64,000 nt of DNA from contig NC_081414.1 of NCBI RefSeq assembly GCF_030272615.1, forward strand, positions 811,001,069-811,065,068, in the 5' to 3' direction. The first letter of the stretch is position 1, and each line of letters opens with the position of its first letter. The DNA is from Cryptomeria japonica (lineage: Eukaryota > Streptophyta > Pinopsida > Cupressales > Cupressaceae). The notes under the pieces were generated by a model. It was not told the origin of the DNA and did no database searches. It saw nothing but the letters and a program-made list of their open reading frames with translations. Of the stretch, positions 1-10,871 are shown one piece after another. The position numbers and the translations under genes are program-made.

Positions 1-2412
1 ATCTATACTAATTTTGCCTATGACCAAAGGTTGCTTGCAAAATTGTTTACTAGAACATTAAGAGACAAAGCCCTACAATGGTATTGCTCGTTGCCTTCCT
101 ATTCTATTACTTCTTTCGAACAACTTGCAAATGCTTTCATTCAACAATTTCAAAACAATATAAGTCCGAAAGTTACTTTGATTGATTTAATGCATTGTAA
201 ACAAGGTGTTAAAGAAAAAGTGACTGATTTCATTGGTAGATATAAGCATTTGTATGCTCAAATTTCTTTTCCAGTGCCTGACAATGATATTCAAATAATC
301 TTTATTTCTAATTTACAAAAAGATATTAGAGAAAAACTTCTGTTTTCTGAGTTTACTTCTTTCCAACAGTTGTGTGCAACTCTTCACAATTATCAACTGA
401 CTGTGAGTCAAATGGAACAAGCAAATCCTATGGCTCTGAGTGATAAGGGTGATAGTAGTCAACAACCATTTGGAAAGCTTAAACCGAACAGAGATTCCAT
501 CAAATTCAATGAAAACATCATCAACAACAATGTGAATGCAGCATCAGGTGTGCCTCCTATTTCTAAATTTTTCAAGAAAGAAAGAAAGTATACTCCTTTG
601 AATGAATCATTGCATAGTATTATGAATAAGTTATTGGAACAAAATGTGCTTACTCTTCCTCCTATAAGACAAATTGATCCTGCAAAGATTATTTCACCTT
701 ATTTTGATAACAAAGCTTTTTGTCAATTCCATCGTCAGCCTAGGCATGATACTGAAAAATGTTTTTCTTTAAAGGGTAAAATTCAAGATTTGATTGATAA
801 TAATACTATTTCTGTTTCTGGAGTGAATGATAAAGGCAATACATCTGTAGCTCCTCCTAATCAAAATCTTCAGATTTTCACTGATCCATTACCTTCTCAT
901 ACCTCTAATGCAATTGAGGCTAATGATTCCTCTCTCTCATCTGATGGTCTTGTGTCTATGACTCCGAATGTGATTAACTTTGTAGAGCAGCAAGAAAACC
1001 CTAAAGAACCTTCCATCACATTTGATTCCAGTGAAACCATTAGGGCACCTGATGGTCCTTTATACATAGTTGCAAAAGTCAAGAATACACCTTGCCATGG
1101 AGTTCTTATTGATCCTTCGTGCATGATTAATGTTATTACTGAAGAATTTCTTTTTACTTTGCAATTGAATCAAGTGATATATGACAAAACAGATGTGATT
1201 GTGAAACTATTTGATGCATTTTCTTCTCCTGCAATTGGTTCTATTACATTGCCTATTGAGGTCCATAACAAATCCCTTGATGTGAACTTTGCTATTATTC
1301 CTTCATCTGAACAATTTCGTGTGAAGCTTGGCCATCCTTGGCTATCTTCCATGAAAGCTATTGCTTCTCCTATTCACAAGTGTTTGAAATTTCCCCATAA
1401 TGGTGAAGTTGTTACTGTCAATCATAGTCTCTTTAAACCAACTGAAAGAACTTCTAGCGTTCCTATTGATTACTTTTGGCCTAAACAATTCCAATCTCTT
1501 CCTCTGCGAAGTGATCATCTTTTCAAATCTTATCAAAAGTGGAAAACAGATATGATCCTATCTCTAAGTGAACCTAGAACACCTAAACTTGATATTCCTA
1601 TCATTCTTGAGAAGGAAGTTCTTCCTTTGAAAGATAAAACTAATGTCTTTCCTCAAGAAGATTCCCAACCCATTCTCATGGATGTGATTATGTCTATGCC
1701 TAATAAACCTTCTAAGAGTAGACCTATACCTCCTCGTCATGATGGACTTGGTCTTCTTCCTAAACCAAATATTCCTCCTTTGTATGGAGCAGTCCCTCCT
1801 CCTTCTTTTTATAGAGAGAAGAGACCTTCTTCTTCTCCTATTATCCAGCCTAAGAGACCACAACCTAAACACCCAAGTGATAAGGATGAGAACATTCCTC
1901 CTCCTCAATCTTCTTCACTTCCTACTAAGACTAGACGAAATCATTCTACATGTGAACGCCGACGAAAGTGTCATCTTAGAGCTCAAGCAGCTGCTTCTCA
2001 AACTTTGCAATCTCCAAAAACACCTTCAACAAGCATTATTCCATTTTCTCCAAAATCTCCAAAACATAAGATGCACGATGGTCTTAATCCTGTGCGAGTT
2101 AAAGACCCTATTTTTATAAATCTTGATGATGATATAGATGAAAATGTTATTCATGATGCAAATGTTACTCCTGTTCATTCTGATAGTGAATATGAACTTG
2201 TTGATATTGATAACCATCTATCTAACGAATTTTCTAAAGCACTTATCCTAGCTCCTAGACAAGAACAGCGTGGCTTGGAACATGAACATAGCCCTTGTTT
2301 GGATCTTGTGATAGCTCCATCTGCTGTGTTGAATTTTCCTCCTCTAGCGTGTTCCCTGCCTTCCCGAAACATTGATCAGCAAGATCGGGGGGTAGATGAC
2401 GTGCTAGACTAG
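1..2412 (+). CDS. Gag-protease polyprotein of a Ty3/gypsy-like element without pol (5' end outside window)
   Basis: The frame is open from the first base to a TAG at 2410-2412 with no interruption, so the true start lies before the window. The first 130 residues read as a retrotransposon gag capsid domain (tryptophan-containing segment followed by FEQLANAFIQQF). Near residue 233 is a zinc-knuckle variant CQFHRQPRHDTEKC (C-x2-H-x4-H-x4-C), as in Tat/Athila-type Gag. Around residues 345-460 is a retropepsin-like fold ending in LGHPWLSSMKA, but the catalytic D-S/T-G is replaced by LIDPSC. The last 250 residues are proline- and basic-rich, then acidic. No reverse transcriptase follows, which suggests a non-autonomous element mobilised in trans. 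Intactness suggests it is younger than its neighbours. Family assignment is firm; protease activity is doubtful. Confidence 0.8.
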   Translation: MYTNFAYDQRLLAKLFTRTLRDKALQWYCSLPSYSITSFEQLANAFIQQFQNNISPKVTLIDLMHCKQGVKEKVTDFIGRYKHLYAQISFPVPDNDIQIIFISNLQKDIREKLLFSEFTSFQQLCATLHNYQLTVSQMEQANPMALSDKGDSSQQPFGKLKPNRDSIKFNENIINNNVNAASGVPPISKFFKKERKYTPLNESLHSIMNKLLEQNVLTLPPIRQIDPAKIISPYFDNKAFCQFHRQPRHDTEKCFSLKGKIQDLIDNNTISVSGVNDKGNTSVAPPNQNLQIFTDPLPSHTSNAIEANDSSLSSDGLVSMTPNVINFVEQQENPKEPSITFDSSETIRAPDGPLYIVAKVKNTPCHGVLIDPSCMINVITEEFLFTLQLNQVIYDKTDVIVKLFDAFSSPAIGSITLPIEVHNKSLDVNFAIIPSSEQFRVKLGHPWLSSMKAIASPIHKCLKFPHNGEVVTVNHSLFKPTERTSSVPIDYFWPKQFQSLPLRSDHLFKSYQKWKTDMILSLSEPRTPKLDIPIILEKEVLPLKDKTNVFPQEDSQPILMDVIMSMPNKPSKSRPIPPRHDGLGLLPKPNIPPLYGAVPPPSFYREKRPSSSPIIQPKRPQPKHPSDKDENIPPPQSSSLPTKTRRNHSTCERRRKCHLRAQAAASQTLQSPKTPSTSIIPFSPKSPKHKMHDGLNPVRVKDPIFINLDDDIDENVIHDANVTPVHSDSEYELVDIDNHLSNEFSKALILAPRQEQRGLEHEHSPCLDLVIAPSAVLNFPPLACSLPSRNIDQQDRGVDDVLD

Positions 2413-3310
2413 TTACATTAGCATAGCAGATTCTCTCCTCCTCTCTTGTGTTAATTCTTCTATATGTTATTCTCATTCTTCTATTTGTTGTCCTTAGTGT
2501 TTTCTACTTGAGGACGATGCAAAGCATTGAGATCTCTTTTGGTCTCTCTCATGTTGACTCAAAAGACACATGTGTTCCCTTCTTCTAGGTGACCTTCCTT
2601 GATTGGGGAATGAAGAACAATTATGCATATATACATATGATATACATGAATTATCATACAACATACTGACCCCGAGGAAAGCGAAGTTACCTTGTGCTTT
2701 GTGTTTTGTGTCTATTATCCTTGGGTTTATCTCACACTTGGGGGCTAAATCCTTGCAATAACGTGCTCCTTTCCTTTCTCATTTCTTATGTGTATCACTA
2801 CGTTAAAACAATCACCCCCCTTGAGGCGTGTGCGATCGCTTTAACGTAGGGGGGCATACACCCTGTCTATCCCTTCAGGATACATGAAAATTTCTTGGAG
2901 AACTCAGCTTTGCCTTGAAAATTTTTGGTATAGTGACCCTCCCTTCTCTCTCCTCAGAGTTGGGGAGGGGAGAACGACTAGGGTTCGATTTTTCCGCTTT
3001 ACAAAATGTAAAACAAATTCAGCATGATTCAAATCTATAATTATCTGCCACCTAAAAAAATTTGGGCTTCACCCTCTTAGATCTTAATATAGACCATCCA
3101 GGTTCAAGCATGTCATTTTATGTAGAGTGATATACTCATTGATATACATAGTTCTATCTTGGGCTTTCTTAACAAGTTTTTACATTGAATCCAACATGGG
3201 GAGAAGACTAGCTAAAGTTAACAGAGTCTCTATATCACTTAACTTATGTAAGAGATCAAGATCTTTGTCTACTGTAAGGCATTGCTCATACATTAGTCCG
3301 ATCAACGATT
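2413..3310. other. 3' untranslated tail of the gag-protease element and flank, no gene
   Basis: There is no convincing coding frame. A perfect 10-bp inverted repeat CTACGTTAAA (2798-2807) / TTTAACGTAG (2840-2849) encloses a C6 tract and GCGATCGC, with a G6 run just outside. Purine-rich runs near 2740, 2849 and 2966 could include a polypurine tract, but no TG-starting LTR could be paired with a second copy, so the element's end is undefined. Confidence 0.4.
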
Positions 3311-3314
3311 GATA

Positions 3315-4896
3315 TTATGTTAGAACTCGTTCCGCTGGTCCATTCAAGGAGATCCATCTAGTCTTAACATCCCTGAGAAGCTTGTTTCCTGTTGTTACTC
3401 CCTCGGCAAAAATCTGAAATTCTGCAAAACGTTTAGGACTTTTGGGCAGAAGTATGAGCGGAGCTTGTGGACCAAGTCTTAAAATTTTGACACTGTAGGT
3501 AAATTGCTTACAATTATATATGCTAAATTCATTCAATGGGACATATAGTGAATGCCAACCATGTATGGTTCAATACTAGTTTGTAATCTTGTGCAAAGAC
3601 CGGTCCTTTGACCTTGCATTGTTGTAGTTCCATCAGCTCCAACACACACCAACTTCTTGGCAATTGTAAAGTCATCCATGCCAGCAATTTCATTCAAATC
3701 TTTCTTAACTTCCAAATATAATTTTTTTGTTGTTGAATTGCCCCTCATTTTATGAACACAAATTAGATGATCTTGGCGGACGTGTTCTTTTACAGTATAC
3801 ACATGCATACAAACCCAAGCAGTGTTATCTACCACAGTAACTTCATCTATGGATAATAAAATGAAATTTGACTCTTTTACACTCTCTTGTAAATTTTTCT
3901 TTTCCACCTCAATGAGACAGTTTGTCATTTCCCATCCAGCGTTTATTGACCAATGTGACATAGGATAGTGAGGAACATTCAAAAAAGATAATAAATTACC
4001 ATATTCTAGGGAATCTTTCATAGGATGCCCTCTTGACAGAATATGAAAAATAAAACTCATCTAAATAGTCTTTGCTAGGTTTGCATCTTTCATTGCATGT
4101 TGAAGCCCAACCTTGATTGTATTTCCAAATCCACTATTACCAATCAGTGTCATTTTGTGGTTATGCTCTTCATATTCGGTGGCATACTTAACATGAAGAC
4201 ATTCTTCCTTTGATTTCCATCTTACTACTGGTGTTTCCTTTCCATCTATGATCTATTTTTCATAAACCTTACAAATATGCTTTTCTATGGTGTCAAGCTT
4301 TAGCTACATCTTCTTCTCTCTTTTAGTTCCAATTACAAAGCTTACACCTGCATTATGTTGGTTGTTCATCATTGTTTTGGATTGGTTCAATGAATGGGTA
4401 CTTTGCTACCCAATCAATCTTAAAACTCCTTGTCATCTCCCACTCTTGCCCCAGTTTTACTTTCCTTTTTCTTTTCTTCCTACCAACATCATCTTTAGTA
4501 CTAGAATTTGCATCTGAGTGAATTATCTCATTGTGTATCCCTTAGAACATCTTATGTCATGTCAGTATTGTCATCCTCATTTGAAGCATTTAACTTAATG
4601 ACAATGCCACCTTGTGGTGGTGTTGAGCTACTATGAATGGCTTCTGGGACTGTAGAAGTTGATGGACTAGAAACTTTGCCAATTCCAAAGAAAGAGTTTA
4701 TGGTAGTATCTTTAAGTTCAAGTTTTGGGCATTTTGATGGCCTCCCAATCCCTTCAGTTTCACCACCCTGAGGAGTCTTACCCTTGTCCTACATCCCAAT
4801 CCCTTCACCACCTTGAGGAGTCTCAGTCTCACCCTTTTCTGACATCTCAATCCCTTCACCACTCTGACGAGTCTCACCCATGTTTGACTGTGACAT
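3315..4896 (-). pseudogene. hAT-superfamily transposase relic
   Basis: Read leftward, the frame starts at an ATG at 4896 with a low-complexity N-terminus (repeated GGEGIGM-like units). Broken sequence follows, then a transposase-like region from about 4260. At 3533-4060 are LLSIDEVTVVDNTAWVC and VCVGADGTTTMQGQRTGL ending in GIHYMSH, the layout of the hAT catalytic core (an acidic residue, then D-G-x-x-x-M-x-G, then an H-rich motif). After a frameshift near 3535 it resumes with KLLRDVKTRWISLNGPAERV, a typical hAT TRW segment. An in-frame TAG lies just before 4060. The C-terminal dimerisation domain is not visible. Dead copy; superfamily call fairly sure, family not determined. Confidence 0.7.
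4745..4885. repeat. Imperfect ~50-bp minisatellite in the hAT N-terminal region
   Basis: Three degenerate units built around ATCCCAATCCCTTCACCAC and GAGTCTCACCC occur in a row. On the minus strand they encode Gly/Glu-rich repeats in the presumed N-terminus of the hAT relic. Confidence 0.55.
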
Positions 4897-4929
4897 CTTG
4901 AGTCTTGACCTCTCACTACGAATTAAAAG

Positions 4930-7900
4930 TTAAAACTAATACTATCAAGTATGAAGAAATGATTACTCACCTTTATGCCTTCTCAATTTCTCTGAATTAG
5001 GAATGTCTAGGCCTGTGTTGCAAGATTGTAACTCTGGCCCTCCGCCCTACAATGAACTTCGACGTTCCAACTCATATTGCAGAATGTGAATCAAGATCTC
5101 CCAAAATTCCTAATCAAACATGAACAAATTGTAAGAAAGACTATATTTATATCAATCCATGATTGCATTTTTGGTAGATTGTGCGAGCATTTCAAAATGC
5201 ATCATGATTTAAGCGGGGTGAAATGGGTCCCGAATGCTTATAATATTTGAATTGATATTGCTGAATTTGGCCGACACGTGCAATGAACATTTAATTTACC
5301 ATTGGTGAATTAGGTCCTGGGTACATGGTCGTTTTACTATTTCTGGAAAATAACAGAGGTGATCTAATACCCATGTCCGAGTGATTCCAGATGAATATTA
5401 TGGCCATGCATGTTGAACGGTGTGTGGTCAATGGCAAAGCCAGATACAGTGTATAGACTATTCACCATTTCCTCAAAAAAAATACACAAAATTTGCCAAT
5501 TGGTGAGGATTCGCCACTAAAAAACTCTCTATCAATGAGTAGGTCTATCAATAAAATGAACAACAAATGATTGAAATAAGGGCAATGATATCATAGTTTC
5601 CAATATGACACTTCTAACTATAGATATTGACTTTTTCCCATGGTTGGGTTTGTTCTAGAGTTGAGAAATATGTCTATTATGTAAGGCCTTCCCCAAACAA
5701 AGCTTTGATTAACTTAGTTGACCATGTTTGACCCTATTAATAAATGCTTTATAATTAAATAGAATAGACTGTGTTAGACAGATAGATTGGTGAGAAAAGT
5801 AATTGAACCAAGTTATAGAGTTATTGCACCTGGTGGTGTACATTTTGATGTGTTATGAATTTGAAATCCTAAAAGATCCATTTATTGGATAATCTTGATT
5901 TAACGTATGTCGGCTATGTCTGGATGTAGAACTTATATAATTCTGTGATTGGGTAACACTGGTGAATGTTGATTCTTCATTTATATGCTTTATAGATACA
6001 TAACTCTATATGATTCTAGAATAGGATAAATTGGAGAGGAGGTATGTCATTATTGGATGTGCAAGACTTTATTATGATGATAGAAATAGGAATGCATGTT
6101 TTAATGTATGGATCGAGATTATGTGAATTACGATAATTGTTATGTGGAGATATTTGGATGAAAGATGTATTGATTGATAAATGTACATTGTATGCAGAGT
6201 GTTTGAAGTGTGTGTTCTATATTATATGAGATTATTTGAAAGTACTAATGTGTAAATCGAGTTGTGCAGGAATTATCCATGTGACCATGGAAATATTACG
6301 GAGAAACAAACCTAGACCTATGTATGTTCGTAAGCCAGGGGTTGTCTATTTGGAGAGACAACACCCTGTTTGTGTTGTATTTTATTCATAACAGTATATG
6401 TTGCATGTGTGTTAAGTGTTATTTAATTGATTTGTGTAAAATCCACAAGAGACGATTTCATGTATTAAATTTTAAAAGTGTTTTCTTTGTGTCACTTGAC
6501 ACATGTGTGGATTTAAGTTTAAATTTTTATTTTGTCTCTTGGTGGGAAAGTGTTCAACTATAGCTTTTTCAATTAATCTAATGTGATGTCATAAATACCT
6601 TGGGTAAAGAATCTTTGGGGTGGTCAACATAGGTTTGACCCGAAAATAAACTTCAGAGGGGTTTAAAATGGGATAAATGAACACCTAGGGGTAGTCTAAC
6701 AGGGTTTCCTAAAGCCCATAAGGTATAACTAAGGGTTAGGGGTAATTTTAGGCAAGTTTCTACTCCTAAGTGACCTTTTAGACACCCTAAAATTTGACTT
6801 TTTTGAGTTGTGCGAAAATTGAAATTAGAAGATTGGACCTAGTTGTAAACTTTCCTTTTCGGAATGAGAATTCTCTTTCCCATTCTGACTTACCTTCCTC
6901 TTTAGTTTTTAGAAACTTGTGAGAACTGAGAGAATGAGCTTCTTAAGCAAAATTTTAAAATTTAAGGGTAATCACCCACTCTCCATTTTTGGGAGACAAA
7001 AAGTATTTTGTAAAGAAACAGATGGAATTTTGGTTTGAGAATTTTAGCTAAGGGTTGAAAGGGAAGAATGGTGGAATTGGGCTGCTCATCCTCAACAAAA
7101 CTAACCTACCTTTGGGCAGATTAAGGTTGGTCGTATTCATCATATAATGGATTTCTTATTGCATGTGTTCGTAAGTAATGTTTGTGAAAAAGATTTGTTT
7201 TCGTGCATGTTCTCTTGGAAATTTATTTGGTATTTTGTTTTATACCTTGTATGTGTGTTTGGGAGTAATCAAGATCTCCTACTCTTGGGAGAGAGGAGGA
7301 TCTTGTTGGTGGTAGAAGTGACAGCCCTCGGGTGAGAGACTCTCATTATGAGAGTGATCACAAGGGAATCTATGTGACCCTTGCTGCATGGCTTGTTTAT
7401 GCATTGGGGGTCATAAGGAGGGAAATAAGGCCTGAATGCCTTGGGGGGCATAAGGAATAAAGGGTTGAATTTGGTTTGCCATGAGGTGGCTATTTGTTTT
7501 GCCATACTTGCAGTCTCCTCAGGGTACTTGGTCCACTACCACCCTTGAAAAGATAGCACCAATGTGTGGTGCAGTGTAGCCCGGGTTTGGGAGTGTGTTT
7601 TGAGTTCATGTGTATTCTATCTTTGTGTTTGCATGTTTTTTACCTGTTTAGGGCTTGGTTCTCCAAGCTCAGGGGTGGCTACCAGTTAGCCTAGGCTGGG
7701 AGGTGAGCACTCCATGGTCATATGTTTGATCTTATTTGCAGGTTGTTGGAAGAAAGAGATTAGGAATGAGTGGAAAACTCGATGAAGTTATTTGTTGCAG
7801 AATCCATTTGGAAATATGTTGCTATTTTGTCCTCATTATAATAGTTGAGTGACCTATTTGTAAAATGGCTATAGCATCTTTGAAAGTAAATCCTAGAAAT

Positions 7901-8849
7901 GTAATAGTTATTTTTTATATTGCAAAAGATGAAGAGAATAATTCTGGAATAGTTTCCTAAAGTTTTTTTTCTGAATTTAATTATTGTTGATTATATTAAT
8001 AATGTGGGAAAGCAACTAAATTTATTTTACCCTTTTATGTATGTGAAATAAATCCAGGAAATAAAGAAAGGGATTAATGGTTGTTTGCATGTTTTTGTGG
8101 ATAATTAAATAAAAATAAAAATAAATTGCAGTTTAAATTTCAAATTTCATGATTTAAGTTTAAGGATTCCAGATAAATATAGATGCAGGAAATAAAATCA
8201 TATATATAATTGCAAAAATAAAACCTAAAGTAGTTATAATTACTTCTATGGATTTAATTTAATAAATTCTAGATTTATTAGGTGGTTGTTAATTTTATTG
8301 ATTTCTAGAATTTACTTAGTTGCAGAAACAGAAATCTGGAGTAATTAGTTATTTGATTTAAATAAATTCATAGTTCTATAGTTGATGTTTAAAGGTTATT
8401 TAATCCTGTTATTTACTTTTGTTGCAGAAGTAAATCAAAGTTAAAGGGTCTATCTATTACAAATAATAACGTATTTATACAACTGCTGGTTAAGCTATTA
8501 AATTCTGTTAGCTAAATATTTGTAAAAAAAAAAAATATAAACAAAAAAAAACAATATATATATTTTTCAAATACATAGGAATGTTAAATCTAATTGTCCT
8601 TGTTCACTGAAGGTATAAAATATATACTTATGATTATATTTAAACTACATTTGATTAGGCAATATAATTATATATATAAATATATATGCATATATATGTT
8701 TGTATAAATAGATATACTTATATATTTAATATATTTAAATAGATACATTCATATAAATATAAATATACATATATATATATATATATTATATAAAAATATA
8801 TATATATATAAATAAATAAATAAAAATAAAATATAAAGAAAAAAAAAAG
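4930..8849. other. AT-rich intergenic DNA without recognisable genes
   Basis: Six-frame reading gives only short unconserved frames. From about 8500 the sequence becomes poly-A and TA-dinucleotide tracts (TATATA runs near 8640-8830). Part of this stretch may be old LTR sequence leading to the primer-binding site at 9977, but no LTR start could be fixed. Confidence 0.5.
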
Positions 8850-8850
8850 A
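8640..8850. repeat. AT microsatellite tract
   Basis: Long runs of TATATA and AAATAAATAAATA end in a poly-A tract just before the GC-rich island. A second TA-rich tract lies at about 9385-9460. Confidence 0.8.
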
Positions 8851-9130
8851 GTTGTTATCGTAGGGTTCGGGGAGGGGAGCCGAACCCACTGTGAGTATAC
8901 ACTGTGGGCCGGGGGCGGCTCAGGCCACCACTATGGCACCCCACAGTGGATGGCACGTTGGCCGCCACTGTGGGAAGCCACAGTGGGTGGTCAGGGTTCC
9001 CCTTTGGGGCTTCTGGTGGCATTCGGGTGGAGCCGTTGGTGCCCTCTGCTCCCTCCTTCGCTTTGCCCACTTCACTCCTCCTTCTTTTCACAGAGGACTT
9101 CCACGGCCACCGCTCCTCATTTGGCCCTGC
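8850..9130. other. GC-rich island with repeated CCACTGTG/CACAGTGG palindromes
   Basis: About 280 bp of clearly GC-rich sequence is embedded between AT microsatellites. It opens with an inverted repeat GGGTTCGG (8863-8870) / CCGAACCC (8880-8887) and then holds several copies of the octamer CCACTGTG or its complement. Overlapping open frames on both strands are most likely a by-product of base composition. It may be the transcribed leader of an LTR; no gene is claimed. Confidence 0.55.
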
Positions 9131-9970
9131 AACAAAACATGCACACACAACATCCTCAACACAAAAAAAAAAATAATATAAATAATATAGTAATAGTTAT
9201 GCTCTAGCCCGAAATTAGGGTTAGGGCAATAAAATAATTTGGTAGTAAAATGGAGTGGAGGGTAGGGTTCACTTTTATAAGGATTTAATTAGAATGTATG
9301 AGCTTGGTATTAGTAAGGTTAATTAGAAAATAATAATTACTCCCATGTTTTTAAATATTCTCTTTAAACTAATGAAGAGACTTAGATATTTATATATTTA
9401 TATATATGATTATATATATATATCAATATATATATAGTTAATTATATAAATATATTAACCTATCCATAGATTAATTTCTTACTTATACTCTCATCCTTTA
9501 TAATTGATTATAGGAAACATTAATTGTGATGTTTATAAATTGAAAGTTTATTATGGGGATCGATTGCTTCAGAACTTACAATAACATTATACGTTAATTC
9601 GCCTATATGAGATTATTTAGCCACCTAAATGTAGGCAACTCCATGCTAAATTTTATAGGAGAATTTTTCGTTATGGATTTAATTGACCGGTGGTCAAAAT
9701 AGTTTAACCACACTTCAATTAGATGATAAATAAAATAATGAGGTATCATTAATCTAAGTGCTAGGACTGATTCATTTAGTTCCTAGAAGCAATTAATGAT
9801 TATTGGAGGTTATTTATGTCCTCGTCATTTATTTTTGGAGCATTTTGATTTAATCCATCTATTGACAAAGTTTGATGAGATAATAAACTAATATATTTAG
9901 TAGTCCACATTTAAATTAAAACATTAAGAAAGGATGTATTAACGGGAGGATGGGAACTTGGTTTTTATTA

Positions 9971-9991
9971 AACAATTGGTATCAGACCCAG
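9971..9991 (+). mobile_element. Orphan LTR 3' end with tRNA-iMet primer-binding site
   Basis: TGGTATCAGA at 9977-9986 followed by CCCAG matches the usual plant iMet primer-binding site with few changes. It lies two bases after an AACA terminus (9971-9974), the expected spacing after an LTR ending in CA. No gag follows, so only the left end of an element seems to remain. Confidence 0.5.
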
Positions 9992-10871
9992 TAATTTTAT
10001 TAATGTCTACTTAGTAGAGATAGATCTAATGATGAACTAATAAACGCAACTGAAATGAAAGATACTTTTGAGTGAAATTAATGTTACCCTTATAAAAAAA
10101 ATTTTAAAAAAATTAATCGTTCCACTTGATAAAGTTGAGTTACCGTGTTTGTCATGTTAGTAATTTAGTGTCTTTAAAAAAAAAAAAAAATTGGTTATGT
10201 TTTGTCCTAAATTTTGGGCATGACATATTAGCTATGTTGATGAACTTCATCATGAATGAGAGTGTTGGTGTAAAGCTTCTCACAACTCATTGTCTTTATA
10301 AACTATAAATACATCCTCATTCCTATTAACCCTAGAGGTTTGCAACAAGTTCTTTAAAGGTTATTATTTGTGACCTTGCTATTATATTCATTGAAATGAT
10401 AGTCCCCTAGGTGATGATATAGTCTTCAAATGACTTACATCTTTTGTGTTCCAAGAATTATCTTACAAGGTTTTTAATCATTCTTATTTGTCTTAGGCTT
10501 CATTGGGTATCATCATTCCTTTTGTTTTAACTACATCATGTGGACTGTAGACATGCTTTCTTCTCACAGTCATGGGACTATGAAAAATTGTTTGCACATT
10601 ACCTTGAGAGCAGTATCTTTGAGTCCCTTTCATCATTTCGTTTTGTTGATCAGTGTATTATCTCTTTGAAAAAAGGTACTACAATTATCATGCTACACTG
10701 CCCTGATTTAATATTGATTTACTACGTTCTTGTTCTTGATGCAACCTTTTACTGTGCTATCCATCTATTTTGTAATGTTGCTCACTATATGTTTTTGATT
10801 ATATTAGCAGGGAGGAAGCCTTGAACCAGAGAAACAACAACTAACTTACAAGATCATACAACCATCAACAC
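9992..10871. other. No recognisable gene
   Basis: AT-rich sequence with short unconserved frames. Nothing downstream of the primer-binding site resembles gag or pol. Confidence 0.5.

Noticed and set aside
8855-9207. Overlapping ORFs of 85-97 residues on both strands
   Set aside because: They all lie in the GC island, overlap in three plus frames and the minus strand, and show no domain; composition explains them.
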